Both the position numbers and the translations under genes were made by a program. Below the pieces are notes generated by a model. The model saw only the letters and a program-made list of their open reading frames with translations, ran no database searches and was not told the origin of the DNA. A stretch of 64,000 nucleotides of DNA from Bosea sp. BIWAKO-01 (GTDB lineage Bacteria; Pseudomonadota; Alphaproteobacteria; Rhizobiales; Beijerinckiaceae), in contig NZ_BCQA01000002.1 of NCBI RefSeq assembly GCF_001748145.1, positions 1 through 64,000 of the forward strand, given 5' to 3'. Shown piece after piece: positions 26,181 through 35,330 of the stretch; the stretch's first letter is position 1; every line of letters starts with the position of its first letter.

Positions 26181-27713
26181 TCACTTCAGCGTGACTTTGT
26201 CGAAGACCAGCGTTTCGTTCGGCTGGATCGCCAGCCCCTGAACGCGGTTGGCTACGCCCAGCGCCTGGGTCTGGTACCAGAGGAAGAGGAAGGGCTGGTC
26301 GCTCCAGACGATGTTCTGGATCTCGCCATAGATCTCCTTCTGCTTTGCCGGGTCGGTCGCCGCGCGGCCCTCCTTCAGCAATGCATCGACGCGCGGATTG
26401 GTGTAGCCGGTCCGGTTCGCGCCGACGCCGGTGAAGAACAGGCGGTAGAGCGTATAGTCCATGCCCGCAGTGGCGCGGCCGACCATGCCCATGTTGTCGC
26501 TGCGCTGGGCCGGCTCCATGCCGACGACCTTGGTCCAGGTGCCGCGGTCGACAACGAGGGGCGTCGCCTTGATCCCGATGTTCTCGAATGAACCGGCGAG
26601 GGCCTGGCAGACCTGCGAATCCTTGATGTAGCGACCGGTCGGGCAGGTGAAGCTGAGCGTGAGCTGGCCCGGCTTGTAGCCGGCCTCGGCGATCAGCTTC
26701 TTGGCGCCTTCAGGATCGAAGGAGATCGGCGGGAAGGTTTTGCGCAGTTCGTCCTGCGTGCCTGGGCCGACCATCCCGACAGATGGCGTGCCCAGCCCAC
26801 CAAGAATTCCCTTGGTGATGCCTTCGCGATCGATCGCGAGGTTCAACGCCTTGCGCACGCGCGGGTCGGCGAGCGGCCCGCGCAGCACCATCTCCATGTT
26901 GATGGAGAACATGCTGGGTGGGTTGATGACCTTGGCGTCCTTCAAGGCGTTGATCGCGGGCATGGATTCAGGTGGAACACGTTCGACGACATCGACGCTG
27001 CCGGTCTCCAGCAGCGCCATGCGGGAGCCGTCTTCGGGAACGACGGTGAAATCGATCGCCTTCAGCGTCGCCGGATAGTCGCCGGAGTACGAAGGATTGG
27101 GGACGAGCCGGAAACCTTCGCCGCCGATGAATTTCTCGACCATGTAAGGGCCGGAGCCGACGGGCTTGCGGCCATACTCGGCGCCCATGGCCTGCAGGGC
27201 CTTGACGTTGACGATGCTGGCGGCCGTGTTGGACAGCAGCATCAGAATGTGACCGTTCGGTTCGGCGAGGTGGAACTCGACGGTATCCTCGCCTACCGCC
27301 TTGATCGTCCCGAGCGAGGCATAGAGACCGCGATAAATCGAGCCGGTCTTCTCATCGAGCATCCGGTTGAAGCTTGCCGCGACGGCCTCGGCGTTCAGCG
27401 GGTCGCCGTTGCTGAACTTCCTGCCTGTACGGATCTTCACCGTGAAGACCTTCCCATCCGGCGAGAAGGCATAGTCTGTCGCAAGATTCTTCTGGACGTT
27501 GTTCTGTGGATCGAGCCGGAACAGGCCCTCCATGACGGCCAGATCAACCGCATTCCCGACCGGAAGATCATTGAAGGCAGGATCGAAGGTGGCCGGGTCC
27601 GCACCGACCGCGATGCGAAGCGTGCCGGCCGGCTGCGCCTGCACCTGGAGGGCCATGATCGACACGCCGGCGGATAGGGCGGCGACGTGGCAGGATCGAC
27701 GAAGGTTGCGCAT
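26181..27713 (-). CDS. Family-5 extracellular solute-binding protein (canonical order)
   Basis: 510 residues from MRNLRRSCHVAALSAGVS, with a signal peptide cut after VQAQ near residue 28. Order is canonical: TLRIAVGADPATFDPAFNDL, RKFSNGDPLNAEAV, VRKALNLAIDREGI, DPEGAKKLIAEAGYKPG, then the C-lobe GYTNPRVDALLKEGRA and a final IQPNETLVFDKVTLK. It serves the DppB/DppCD/DppF importer downstream. It is a useful reference for the permuted protein at 35331-37073. Longer in-frame starts into the divergent promoter region are unlikely. Confidence 0.9.
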   Translation of the reverse strand: MRNLRRSCHVAALSAGVSIMALQVQAQPAGTLRIAVGADPATFDPAFNDLPVGNAVDLAVMEGLFRLDPQNNVQKNLATDYAFSPDGKVFTVKIRTGRKFSNGDPLNAEAVAASFNRMLDEKTGSIYRGLYASLGTIKAVGEDTVEFHLAEPNGHILMLLSNTAASIVNVKALQAMGAEYGRKPVGSGPYMVEKFIGGEGFRLVPNPSYSGDYPATLKAIDFTVVPEDGSRMALLETGSVDVVERVPPESMPAINALKDAKVINPPSMFSINMEMVLRGPLADPRVRKALNLAIDREGITKGILGGLGTPSVGMVGPGTQDELRKTFPPISFDPEGAKKLIAEAGYKPGQLTLSFTCPTGRYIKDSQVCQALAGSFENIGIKATPLVVDRGTWTKVVGMEPAQRSDNMGMVGRATAGMDYTLYRLFFTGVGANRTGYTNPRVDALLKEGRAATDPAKQKEIYGEIQNIVWSDQPFLFLWYQTQALGVANRVQGLAIQPNETLVFDKVTLK

Positions 27714-27898
27714 GTTCGACTGTTCCCCAAGCTCGCAAAGATATCGTTCCATGACGACGTAGCCGGGCGACTGCCCGCCCAACGCTATGGAGGGATTGCT
27801 GTTTTTGCTTCCTTGGTCGCTTTCGCGCCGCGATTGGATCGGGCGCAGCAAAGTCAGCGACGGCCCTTAGAGAACCACACGCATTGATCTGCCTCAAA

Positions 27899-27923
27899 TT
27901 CATAATTATGCGATGTATATGAA
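27899..27923. promoter_or_regulatory. LysR-type operator between divergent genes
   Basis: TTCATA (27899-27904) and TATGAA (27918-27923) form an inverted repeat with a 13-base AT-rich centre, in the 231-base gap between the binding-protein gene and the LysR gene. Position and symmetry fit a LysR autoregulatory/activator site controlling both directions. Confidence 0.55.
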
Positions 27924-27944
27924 CTGGGGTTATGGCGAGGCGGC

Positions 27945-28850
27945 ATGAATTATCGTCAAGTCGAGGTTTTCAAGGCGATCATGGACTCCGGCTCCATTAC
28001 GGAGGCCGCGACCATGCTGCGGATCTCGCAACCGGCGGTCAGCAAGGCGCTGAAACAGCTAGAAGACGAGTTGGGATTGCGGCTCTTCTCGCGCACAACG
28101 AAGGGGATCGCGGCAACGGAAGAAGCGCGCGCGCTCTATACGGAAGTCGAGCGCACCTATTTCGGCATGCAGAATCTGACGCGCTTTGCCGCCAGTTTGC
28201 GCGACCGCAAGCAGGGTCGCATCGTGGTCAGCACGATTCCGGCGCTGGGTCTCGCCTGGCTTCCGTCCATGGTCGCGCGGTTTTCCGCAGCCCATCCGGA
28301 CGTTACCGTCTCTCTTCACTCCAGCAATTCCACCGACGCCGCCCGTCTTGTCGGTACTGGCGAGATCGATCTCGGCATCGCCCAGTTGCGAAGCGAGGAA
28401 TATAACCTGTCGCGCCGCAAGCTGTTCGACCTCGAAGGGGTCATCGCCTTGCCGGAAGGGCATCGGCTGACGAGCAGGTCGGAAATCGGGGCCGAAGACC
28501 TCGCCGACGCGGCGATCGTGGGGCTTGGACTGGATGACGAATTCCGGCGTCGGCTGTCCCAGTCTCTCGACGGCGCGGGTGTGCGTTACCGCTCGATGAT
28601 CGATGCGAGCCTGGGCGTCACTGTCTGCACCCTTGTCGCTGAGGGATGCGGCGTCGGTATCGTCGACAGCGAGGCCGCTCGTACCCAGGCCGGGAAGGGC
28701 CTCGTGTTTCGTGCCTTCAGCCCCAGGATTCGCGTCCCGATCTACCTGTTCCGCCAGCGTGGTCGCCCCACGAGCAAATTGGTGGAGGCATTCAGTGCCA
28801 GCCTGCTGCCGCCGTCGCCCTTTCGACGGGACGACGGCGGTGACGACTGA
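27945..28850 (+). CDS. LysR-family transcriptional regulator
   Basis: 301 residues. The N-terminal winged HTH covers residues 3-62 (VEVFKAIMDSGSITEAATML, ISQPAVSKALKQLEDELG), followed by the periplasmic-binding-like effector domain from about 90. It is divergent from the peptide/opine transport operon on the minus strand, with an inverted repeat between them, and so is its likely regulator. It resembles the next LysR gene in overall plan, including the closing segment GVGIVDSEAART, and NocR/OccR-type opine regulators belong to this family. Confidence 0.9.
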   Translation: MNYRQVEVFKAIMDSGSITEAATMLRISQPAVSKALKQLEDELGLRLFSRTTKGIAATEEARALYTEVERTYFGMQNLTRFAASLRDRKQGRIVVSTIPALGLAWLPSMVARFSAAHPDVTVSLHSSNSTDAARLVGTGEIDLGIAQLRSEEYNLSRRKLFDLEGVIALPEGHRLTSRSEIGAEDLADAAIVGLGLDDEFRRRLSQSLDGAGVRYRSMIDASLGVTVCTLVAEGCGVGIVDSEAARTQAGKGLVFRAFSPRIRVPIYLFRQRGRPTSKLVEAFSASLLPPSPFRRDDGGDD

Positions 28851-29001
28851 GGGCTGCGTCCTTCACCTCTTACGTTACGGCCGGCCGAGGTGAGTTATCG
28901 CTATCTATGGCCGGATCAGGATCGCAGTCTGGTTTCGACACAGCCTGCGCGGACGCGCGGCGCTGTTGCATTTGCGATCACGGGCAAGGGGTAGGGCGTT
29001 G

Positions 29002-29901
29002 ATGAATCTCAGGCATGTCGAGCTTTTCCGTCTCATCATGAAGTTCGGGACGCTGACGCAGGCGGGAGAGATCATGGCGATCTCGCAGCCGGCAGCGAGC
29101 AAAATGCTCTTTCAGCTTGAGAGGTCGACGGGGATCACGCTGTTCCAGCGCACCAAGGGACGTCTCAAGCCGACACGCGACGGCGAACTGTTCTTCGCAG
29201 AGGTCCAGCGGACCTGGGAAAGCATCGAGCGGTTGGAGCGGATGTCGAAGGACATCAGCCAAATGCGCTTTGGCCGCCTCAATCTGGGCGTGAAACCAGC
29301 ACTGGCCGGGACGTTGATGCCACCGCTGATCGCGCGTTTCCGCCGCAAGCACGAGAATACGACGATCTCGCTGCATTCGCGCAGTTCCGAGCGCGTGATC
29401 GAATGGGCTATCGCCGGGCAGATCGATCTCGGCATCACCAATACGTCGACGCCGCATCCAAACGTCGCCTGCCGCGTCATGGCGCGCATCCCGGGTGTTT
29501 GCATCCTCCCCGAACAGCACAGGCTGGCGGGGCGCAGCGACGTGCGGCCCGAGGATCTGGACGGAGAGGACTATGTCTCGATCGGCGCGATCGAGCGCAG
29601 CACCATCATCGAGAAGGCTTTTGATGCGGCCGGCGTGCGGTTGCGGATCATGATCGAGGCTCCGATGGCGCATTTGACCTGCGCACTGGTGGCAAGCGGG
29701 GCAGGGGTCGCCATCGTCGACGAGATCAATGCCCGAGCCTTTCACGGTCGCGGCCTCGTCGTGAAGCCATTTGTGCCGGAGATTTCATTTCCCGTCTGGC
29801 ACCTGCGGCCACTCAGCCTCAGCAGCTCCTCCCTTGCCGAGGCCTTGACCCGCGATCTCGAGGACGAATTCGAGCGGCTTGGCTATCGGGCCGAAGCTTA
29901 A
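29002..29901 (+). CDS. LysR-family transcriptional regulator (second)
   Basis: 299 residues from the ATG at 29002 (MNLRHVELFRLIMKFGTLTQ); an alternative start 12 codons earlier lacks support. HTH text ISQPAASKMLFQLERSTGI, and effector domain with SLHSRSSERVIEWAIAGQID and GAGVAIVDEINARAF. It is co-oriented with the importer/oxidase operon that begins 213 bases downstream and is its likely regulator. It aligns along its length with the upstream LysR protein, suggesting a duplicated regulator pair, one per transport locus. Confidence 0.9.
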   Translation: MNLRHVELFRLIMKFGTLTQAGEIMAISQPAASKMLFQLERSTGITLFQRTKGRLKPTRDGELFFAEVQRTWESIERLERMSKDISQMRFGRLNLGVKPALAGTLMPPLIARFRRKHENTTISLHSRSSERVIEWAIAGQIDLGITNTSTPHPNVACRVMARIPGVCILPEQHRLAGRSDVRPEDLDGEDYVSIGAIERSTIIEKAFDAAGVRLRIMIEAPMAHLTCALVASGAGVAIVDEINARAFHGRGLVVKPFVPEISFPVWHLRPLSLSSSSLAEALTRDLEDEFERLGYRAEA

Positions 29902-30113
29902 GCGCTGCTTGGATGCCGCGCCGCTCGAGGCTCGAGATCATAACCTGAAGGAATGAACTAGCAAAAACATATTCTTTGACGGCCTATTTTTCGGCCCATA
30001 CGCTCCTTGTCATTGACGCAGATCAAACAGACCCCGCCGGTTCCATTCGTTCTTAGCAACGCGGTGGAGCGAATGAGATCTGCTGTCCCGTTGATTTGGA
30101 GAAATATTCGCCG

Positions 30114-31082
30114 ATGCGGATTTTCGTCTTCCTGACGAGAAGAATGATCTTTGCGGCCCTGCTGATGCTGGGCGTAAGTGCCGCGATCTTCTTTCTGGTC
30201 AATTCGATCGGCAACCCGATCGAATTGATGATGGCGGAGACACCCGGGATGACCGGGGAGGTAATCGATCGGATGAAGGCCTATTACGGGCTCGATCATC
30301 CCCCGTTGACGCGCTACCTGCTCTGGCTCAGCCGGATCGTTCAGCTCGATTTCGGCACGAGCATCGTCTACAACCAGCCCGTCGGCTCGCTCATTGTGAC
30401 GTGGGGTTGGCAGACCCTCAAGATTCAGCTTCCCGCGATCCTGATCGCGCTTGCGATCGCGATCCTGTTCGGTGTCACGGCTGCGCGCCGACAGCACACG
30501 CGCTCCGATTTCGCGGTGATGGCCACGGCGCTGCTGGGGCAATCGCTGCCGGCCTTCTTCCTTGGTATCCTGCTGATCTTCATCTTCTCCTACAGCCTGG
30601 ATTGGCTGCCGAGCTACGGCGCCTACTCGACCCGCAATCCGCTCTGGGGCAGCCCGACGCTCGATGCGCTCTGGCACATGGCCCTGCCGGTCGCGATGCT
30701 GACCTTCTTCAACACCGCGACGCTGACGCTCCTGATGCGCTCGAACATGGTCGACGTGCTGAAGAGCGACTTCATCGCGGCGATGCGCGCAAGCGGCATC
30801 CCTGAGCGGCGCGTCATCTATGTGCACGCGTTGCGCGCTGCCTTCATCCCGATGCTGACCTATCTCGGGCTGCTGATTGGCCTGATGCTGGGTACGGCGC
30901 CGGTGACCGAATCCGTCTTCACCTGGCCGGGGCTCGGATACCTCTACATCTCCGCGATCCACCAGCTCGACTATCCCGTCATCATGGGGGCGAGTGCGGT
31001 CATCGCCTTCATGCTGATCTGCACCACCCTGCTGACGGACGTCATCTACGTCCTCATCGACCCCCGCATCAGCCTGGAGTGA
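30114..31082 (+). CDS. Peptide/opine ABC permease (DppB type)
   Basis: 322 residues from the ATG at 30114, preceded at about 12 bases by TTGGAG; another in-frame ATG at 30096 is possible. Motifs: MIFAALLMLGVSAAIFFLV membrane segment, YYGLDHPPLTRYLLWLSRI, cytoplasmic loop DFIAAMRASGIPERRVIYVH. The end VTESVFTWPGLGYLYISAI matches DppB. First gene of the plus-strand catabolic operon. Confidence 0.9.
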   Translation: MRIFVFLTRRMIFAALLMLGVSAAIFFLVNSIGNPIELMMAETPGMTGEVIDRMKAYYGLDHPPLTRYLLWLSRIVQLDFGTSIVYNQPVGSLIVTWGWQTLKIQLPAILIALAIAILFGVTAARRQHTRSDFAVMATALLGQSLPAFFLGILLIFIFSYSLDWLPSYGAYSTRNPLWGSPTLDALWHMALPVAMLTFFNTATLTLLMRSNMVDVLKSDFIAAMRASGIPERRVIYVHALRAAFIPMLTYLGLLIGLMLGTAPVTESVFTWPGLGYLYISAIHQLDYPVIMGASAVIAFMLICTTLLTDVIYVLIDPRISLE

Positions 31083-31086
31083 GCAC

Positions 31087-32034
31087 GTGAGCGATCAGAC
31101 GATCACGGCTCATCCGCCGTCTCCTGCAAAGCCGGCCCGTCGTCCGGTCAAGGGTATCTGGCGGCAGGGCTGGCAGCGCTTCGCACGCAGCCGCACCGGC
31201 ATGCTCGGCCTCATCCTCGTCCTGTTTGTCGTGGCGACCGCCGTGATCGGGCCGTTCGTCGCGCCCTTCGATCCGCAGGACCAGAGCCCGATGATCGATC
31301 CCGGCGCCAAGGCGCCTCCGAGTCTGGTCCACCCGCTGGGCACGGACCGCATGGGTTACGATGTCGCCAGCCGTGTGATCTACGGCGCACCGACGGCGCT
31401 TGCCGTGGGGCTTGGGGCGATGTCGATCGCCTCGCTGATCGGCGTTCTGGTCGGCGGCTTCGCTGGTTATCGCGGCGGCACCACGGATGAGGTGCTGATG
31501 CGCTTCACCGATTTCTTCCTCGTCATTCCGATGTTCGTCGTCATCCTCGCCGTCATTCGCCTGCTCGGCGTAGCGGTCGTCAATACGCCCTTCGAAAGCG
31601 TGCCGTATCTCAATCTCGGCGTCATCATCCTGCTGATCGGCGTCTTCTCCTGGGCCCCTATCGCCCGGATGACGCGCGCCGAATTCCTGCGGCTGAAGAA
31701 CCAGGAATTCGTCGAGGCTGCGCGCTGCGTCGGCGCGACTTCGGGCGATATCCTCTTCCGCCATATTCTACCGAACGCCTTGCCATCCCTTGTCGTCATC
31801 GTGGCGCTCGGCATCGGCGGGGCCGTGCTGGCGGAGGCGATGATCGGCTTCCTCGGTTTCGGCGATCCGGCCGCCGTGAGCTGGGGGCAATTGCTCTACT
31901 TCAATTACGAGGCGCTGAAAGTGGCTCCCTGGGCATCGCTGAGCCCGGGTGTCGCCATCTTCATCACGGTGCTCGGCTTCAACCTTCTGGCGGACGGCCT
32001 GACCGATGCCTTCAACCCACGGGCGAAGCGCTGA
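31087..32034 (+). CDS. Peptide/opine ABC permease (DppC type)
   Basis: 315 residues from a GTG start at 31087, four bases past the previous stop. It has the cytoplasmic N-terminus with RQGWQRFARSRTGMLGLILV, HPLGTDRMGYDVASRVIYG, the loop QEFVEAARCVGATSGDILFR and the C-terminal GFNLLADGLTDAFNPRAKR. Unlike the minus-strand locus, it is not fused to an ATPase. Confidence 0.9.
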   Translation: MSDQTITAHPPSPAKPARRPVKGIWRQGWQRFARSRTGMLGLILVLFVVATAVIGPFVAPFDPQDQSPMIDPGAKAPPSLVHPLGTDRMGYDVASRVIYGAPTALAVGLGAMSIASLIGVLVGGFAGYRGGTTDEVLMRFTDFFLVIPMFVVILAVIRLLGVAVVNTPFESVPYLNLGVIILLIGVFSWAPIARMTRAEFLRLKNQEFVEAARCVGATSGDILFRHILPNALPSLVVIVALGIGGAVLAEAMIGFLGFGDPAAVSWGQLLYFNYEALKVAPWASLSPGVAIFITVLGFNLLADGLTDAFNPRAKR

Positions 32035-32035
32035 G

Positions 32036-33118
32036 ATGTCGAGCCTCGCCACCGCAAAGCCAGCCGCCGCCATTTCGATCGACGATACGAGCGTGCTGAC
32101 GCCGCCCGCCCGTGACCTCGTCCGCGTCGAGAACCTGCGGATTCAGTTTCCACCCTGGAACGCGCCCGTTCGCATCATCGAGGATGTCAGCTTTCAGGTC
32201 CGCGCCGGCGAAACGATGGGCATCGTCGGAGAATCCGGCAGCGGCAAAACCCTGTCGAGCCTCGCAATTCTGAATCTTCTGCCGCCTCCCGCGAGGATTA
32301 CCGGCGGCCGCATCATCTTCGATGGCGATGATCTTGCCGCGAAATCGCAGGGCGAGATGCAGAAACTGCGCGGGCGCAAGCTCGCCATGGTCTTCCAGAA
32401 CCCCGGCTATTCCCTCAACCCGCTGATGACGGTCGGCGCGCAGCTCGGCGAGATCCTGAAGGTTCACGAGAAGCTGCCGCGCAGCATTGCGCTGCAGCGG
32501 GTGGAGGAGCTGTTTCGCCTCGTCGGCATTACCGACCCCGGCTCGCGCCTGTCGCAATATCCGCACGAAATGAGCGGTGGCATGAAGCAGCGTGTCTGCA
32601 TCGCCCGCGCGCTGCTGTGCAACCCGGCGCTCGTGCTCGCCGATGAGCCGACGACGGCGCTCGATGTCACGATCCAGGCCCAGATCCTCGATCTCTTCGA
32701 AGACCTGAAAGCACGCTTCGGCATGTCGATGATCTTCGTCACCCACGACATGGGCGTCGTGGCGCGCGTCGCCGATCGCATCACCGTCATGTATGCGGGC
32801 CAGGTCTGCGAGACTGGTGACAAGCACGCCATCTTCGCGCGGCCCTCGCACCCCTACACGCAGGCCCTGCTGGCGAGCACGCCGCGCATCGACAGGCGCT
32901 ACACAATCGACGGCGAGGGTCGTCGCGAGCGCTTGCCTACGGTCGGGCGCGCCGCCGCGCCGGGACAATCACTCGGTGGCGGTTGCCGCTTCGCCGGGCG
33001 CTGTCCCGAAGCCGCACCGGAATGCTCCCGGCTGGTGCCCCAGGCCGCAGCGATTGAGCCAGGCCGTGTCGTTCATTGCCTGAAGCGCGGCAGCGCCGGA
33101 GTGGCCAGCCATGATTGA
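32036..33118 (+). CDS. Peptide/opine ABC ATPase (OppD/DppD type)
   Basis: 360 residues from the ATG at 32036, one base after the permease stop. Walker A GESGSGKTL, signature MSGGMKQRVCIARAL, Walker B LVLADEPTTALDV, H-loop VTHDMGVV and the Cys-cluster tail GGGCRFAGRCPEAAPEC. It overlaps the next ATPase gene by 8 bases. The two ATPases are expected to form the heterodimeric motor. Confidence 0.92.
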   Translation: MSSLATAKPAAAISIDDTSVLTPPARDLVRVENLRIQFPPWNAPVRIIEDVSFQVRAGETMGIVGESGSGKTLSSLAILNLLPPPARITGGRIIFDGDDLAAKSQGEMQKLRGRKLAMVFQNPGYSLNPLMTVGAQLGEILKVHEKLPRSIALQRVEELFRLVGITDPGSRLSQYPHEMSGGMKQRVCIARALLCNPALVLADEPTTALDVTIQAQILDLFEDLKARFGMSMIFVTHDMGVVARVADRITVMYAGQVCETGDKHAIFARPSHPYTQALLASTPRIDRRYTIDGEGRRERLPTVGRAAAPGQSLGGGCRFAGRCPEAAPECSRLVPQAAAIEPGRVVHCLKRGSAGVASHD

Positions 33119-34133
33119 GCCGACGCCGAATATCCACCAGCGCAGTGCGCCACAGCCCCTGTTGACCGTTGATGGGTTGGTGAAGAGCTACCCGCTTCGC
33201 CGCCGCGGGCTCTTCCGCCAGAAGGTCACCGGGGAAATCCGTGCCGTCAACGACATCAGCTTCAGCGTGGCTGCCGGTGAGACGCTCAGCATCGTCGGCG
33301 AAAGCGGCTGCGGGAAGACAACGGCGGCCCGAGCGATCCTGCACCTCGTCGAACCGACTGCCGGCGCAATCCGCCTCGGCAATACGGATATCCGGGCGAC
33401 GTTCGCCGAGGACCGGCGGCCCGACGTGCTCGCGCTGCGCCGTCAGATGCAATACGTCTTCCAGGATCCCTATCTTTCGCTCAACCCGCGCTGGAGCGTC
33501 AGGCAGATCCTGACCGAGCCGCTGCGCGTCCATGGCCACGCCCTGAAGCAGGACTGGGACGCGACAGTCGAGAACCTATTGGAGCGGGTCGGGCTGCCGC
33601 CGGACTATGCCGATCGCTATCCGCACGAATTTTCCGGCGGGCAGCGCCAGCGCATCGGGATCGCGCGCGCTCTGGCCGTCGAGCCGCGACTGCTGATCTG
33701 CGATGAGCCGGTCTCCTCGCTCGATGTCTCGGTGCGGGCGCAGGTTCTCAATCTGCTGGCGGATCTGCAGGAAGACCTCGGACTGTCTTATCTCTACATC
33801 TCGCACGACCTGAGTTCTGTGCGCTTTCTGAGCAACCGCATTGCGGTGATGTATCTCGGCAATCTCGTCGAGATCGGCGAAGTCGACGAGATTTTCGCAC
33901 GGCCGCGCCATCACTACACGGCCGCCCTGATCTCGGCCATTCCGGTGCCTGACCCGTCAAACCAGACGCAGCGTCAGGCGATCCAGGGCGAAGTCCCCAG
34001 CGTCATCCGGCGACCGTCGGGCTGTGTCTTTCACACCCGCTGCCCCGCCGCACTGCCTGTCTGTTCCCAACAGATTCCGCCGCTGTCCGCACCGGACGGC
34101 ACCCACGCCTTCGCTTGCCACAACCCGCGCTGA
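33111..34133 (+). CDS. Peptide/opine ABC ATPase (OppF/DppF type)
   Basis: 340 residues. The N-terminal extension LVKSYPLRRRGLFRQKVTG is typical of OppF. Walker A GESGCGKTT, signature FSGGQRQRIGIARAL, Walker B LLICDEPVSSLDV, H-loop ISHDLSSV and the Cys-rich tail GCVFHTRCPAALPVC. It overlaps the preceding ATPase gene by 8 bases. Confidence 0.92.
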   Translation: MIEPTPNIHQRSAPQPLLTVDGLVKSYPLRRRGLFRQKVTGEIRAVNDISFSVAAGETLSIVGESGCGKTTAARAILHLVEPTAGAIRLGNTDIRATFAEDRRPDVLALRRQMQYVFQDPYLSLNPRWSVRQILTEPLRVHGHALKQDWDATVENLLERVGLPPDYADRYPHEFSGGQRQRIGIARALAVEPRLLICDEPVSSLDVSVRAQVLNLLADLQEDLGLSYLYISHDLSSVRFLSNRIAVMYLGNLVEIGEVDEIFARPRHHYTAALISAIPVPDPSNQTQRQAIQGEVPSVIRRPSGCVFHTRCPAALPVCSQQIPPLSAPDGTHAFACHNPR

Positions 34134-34160
34134 GTGCGGGGAGATACCACAGGAAACGCC

Positions 34161-35273
34161 ATGATGAATGTTATCGTCGTCGGAGCCGGAATTGTCGGCA
34201 GCTCGATCGCCTACCGCGTCGCCCAGGGCGGTGCGAAGGTCACGGTCCTCGAAGCTTCGCGCGTCGGCGCCGGTACATCCGGAGTGAGCTTCGCCTGGAC
34301 GAATTCAAACAACAAGACACCGCGCCCCTATCACGATCTCAATGTCGCAGGCATGCGCGCGCATGCCGCGTTGAAGGATGAGTTCGGATCGACGCCCTGG
34401 TTCCATCAGAGCGGCAGCCTGGAGTGGCGCGTCGATTCGGCTGAGATCGCGGCCCAGGCGCAGAAGGTCGAGCGGCTCCGCGAGTGGGGCTATGCGGCGG
34501 AGTTCATCGACAAGAAGCGGCTGCAGGAGCTTGAGCCGGAGCTGGCGATCGGCGCTGTTTCGGACAAGGCCCAGATCGTCTTCTGCCCCGAAGAAGGATG
34601 GGTGGATCCGGTCCAGTACGCCGGTGCCATGCTGCGCGCTGCCCGTCAGCGTTATGGAGCGGCGCTGAAGACCGGTGTGAAGGTGACCGGGGTAGAGACC
34701 CGCAATGGTCGTGTCGTCGGCGCTCGGGACGATACGGGCGCCGTCCACGCGGCCGACCTCGTCATCAACTGCACCGGGCGCTGGTCCAACGATACGGTGA
34801 GCGAGACGGCGCCGAATGTCCCGTTGGCTCCGACCGTGGGCTTCCTCGTCTTCACGCCTCCGGTCGGTGTTGATCTGCGCCGGCCCTTCCATGCACCCGA
34901 CGTCGATGTCCGCCCGGACGGGGCAGGCCGCCTGATGATCCGCAAGGACTCGCTCGACGACCGTTTCACCGGATTGGAAAGCCGCCTGCCGGATTGCGAG
35001 GAGGCGAAGATCGCGCTCGCAAGCGCAACCGAACTTCTGCCCGGTTTGGCAGGCGTCGAGGCCGAAGCGGTGCGCATGACCGTCAGGCCGATCCCCGCCG
35101 ATGGGCTCTCCACCGTCGGACCAGCCCGCGGCGTCGACGGCTACTACGTCGTCGTGACCCATAGCGGCGTGACGCTGTCTCCCTTCCTCGGCCAGGCCGT
35201 CGCCGACGAGGTCCTGCGGGGCAGGGAGCGTCCGGAACTGGCGCAGTTTCGTCCTTCGCGCTTCCAGGCCTGA
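34161..35273 (+). CDS. FAD-dependent oxidoreductase, DAO family (paralogue 1)
   Basis: 370 residues from MMNVIVVGAGIVGSSIAY with AGGAAA upstream. After the FAD motif and VTVLEA come GTSGVSFAWTNSNNKTPRPY and HDLNVAGMRAHAALKDEFG, blocks almost identical in the paralogue at 38283. The C-terminal DAO motif is GYYVVVTHSGVTLSPFLG. The locus has an opine-dehydrogenase-family gene and a peptide/opine importer, so oxidative cleavage of an imported opine or N-alkyl amino acid is a reasonable inference. Exact substrate unknown. Confidence 0.87.
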   Translation: MMNVIVVGAGIVGSSIAYRVAQGGAKVTVLEASRVGAGTSGVSFAWTNSNNKTPRPYHDLNVAGMRAHAALKDEFGSTPWFHQSGSLEWRVDSAEIAAQAQKVERLREWGYAAEFIDKKRLQELEPELAIGAVSDKAQIVFCPEEGWVDPVQYAGAMLRAARQRYGAALKTGVKVTGVETRNGRVVGARDDTGAVHAADLVINCTGRWSNDTVSETAPNVPLAPTVGFLVFTPPVGVDLRRPFHAPDVDVRPDGAGRLMIRKDSLDDRFTGLESRLPDCEEAKIALASATELLPGLAGVEAEAVRMTVRPIPADGLSTVGPARGVDGYYVVVTHSGVTLSPFLGQAVADEVLRGRERPELAQFRPSRFQA

Positions 35274-35330
35274 GCGCCGGACGCTCTCGGCCTGTTCATT
35301 TCGCACCACCAAGAAACAAGGGGAAAATCG

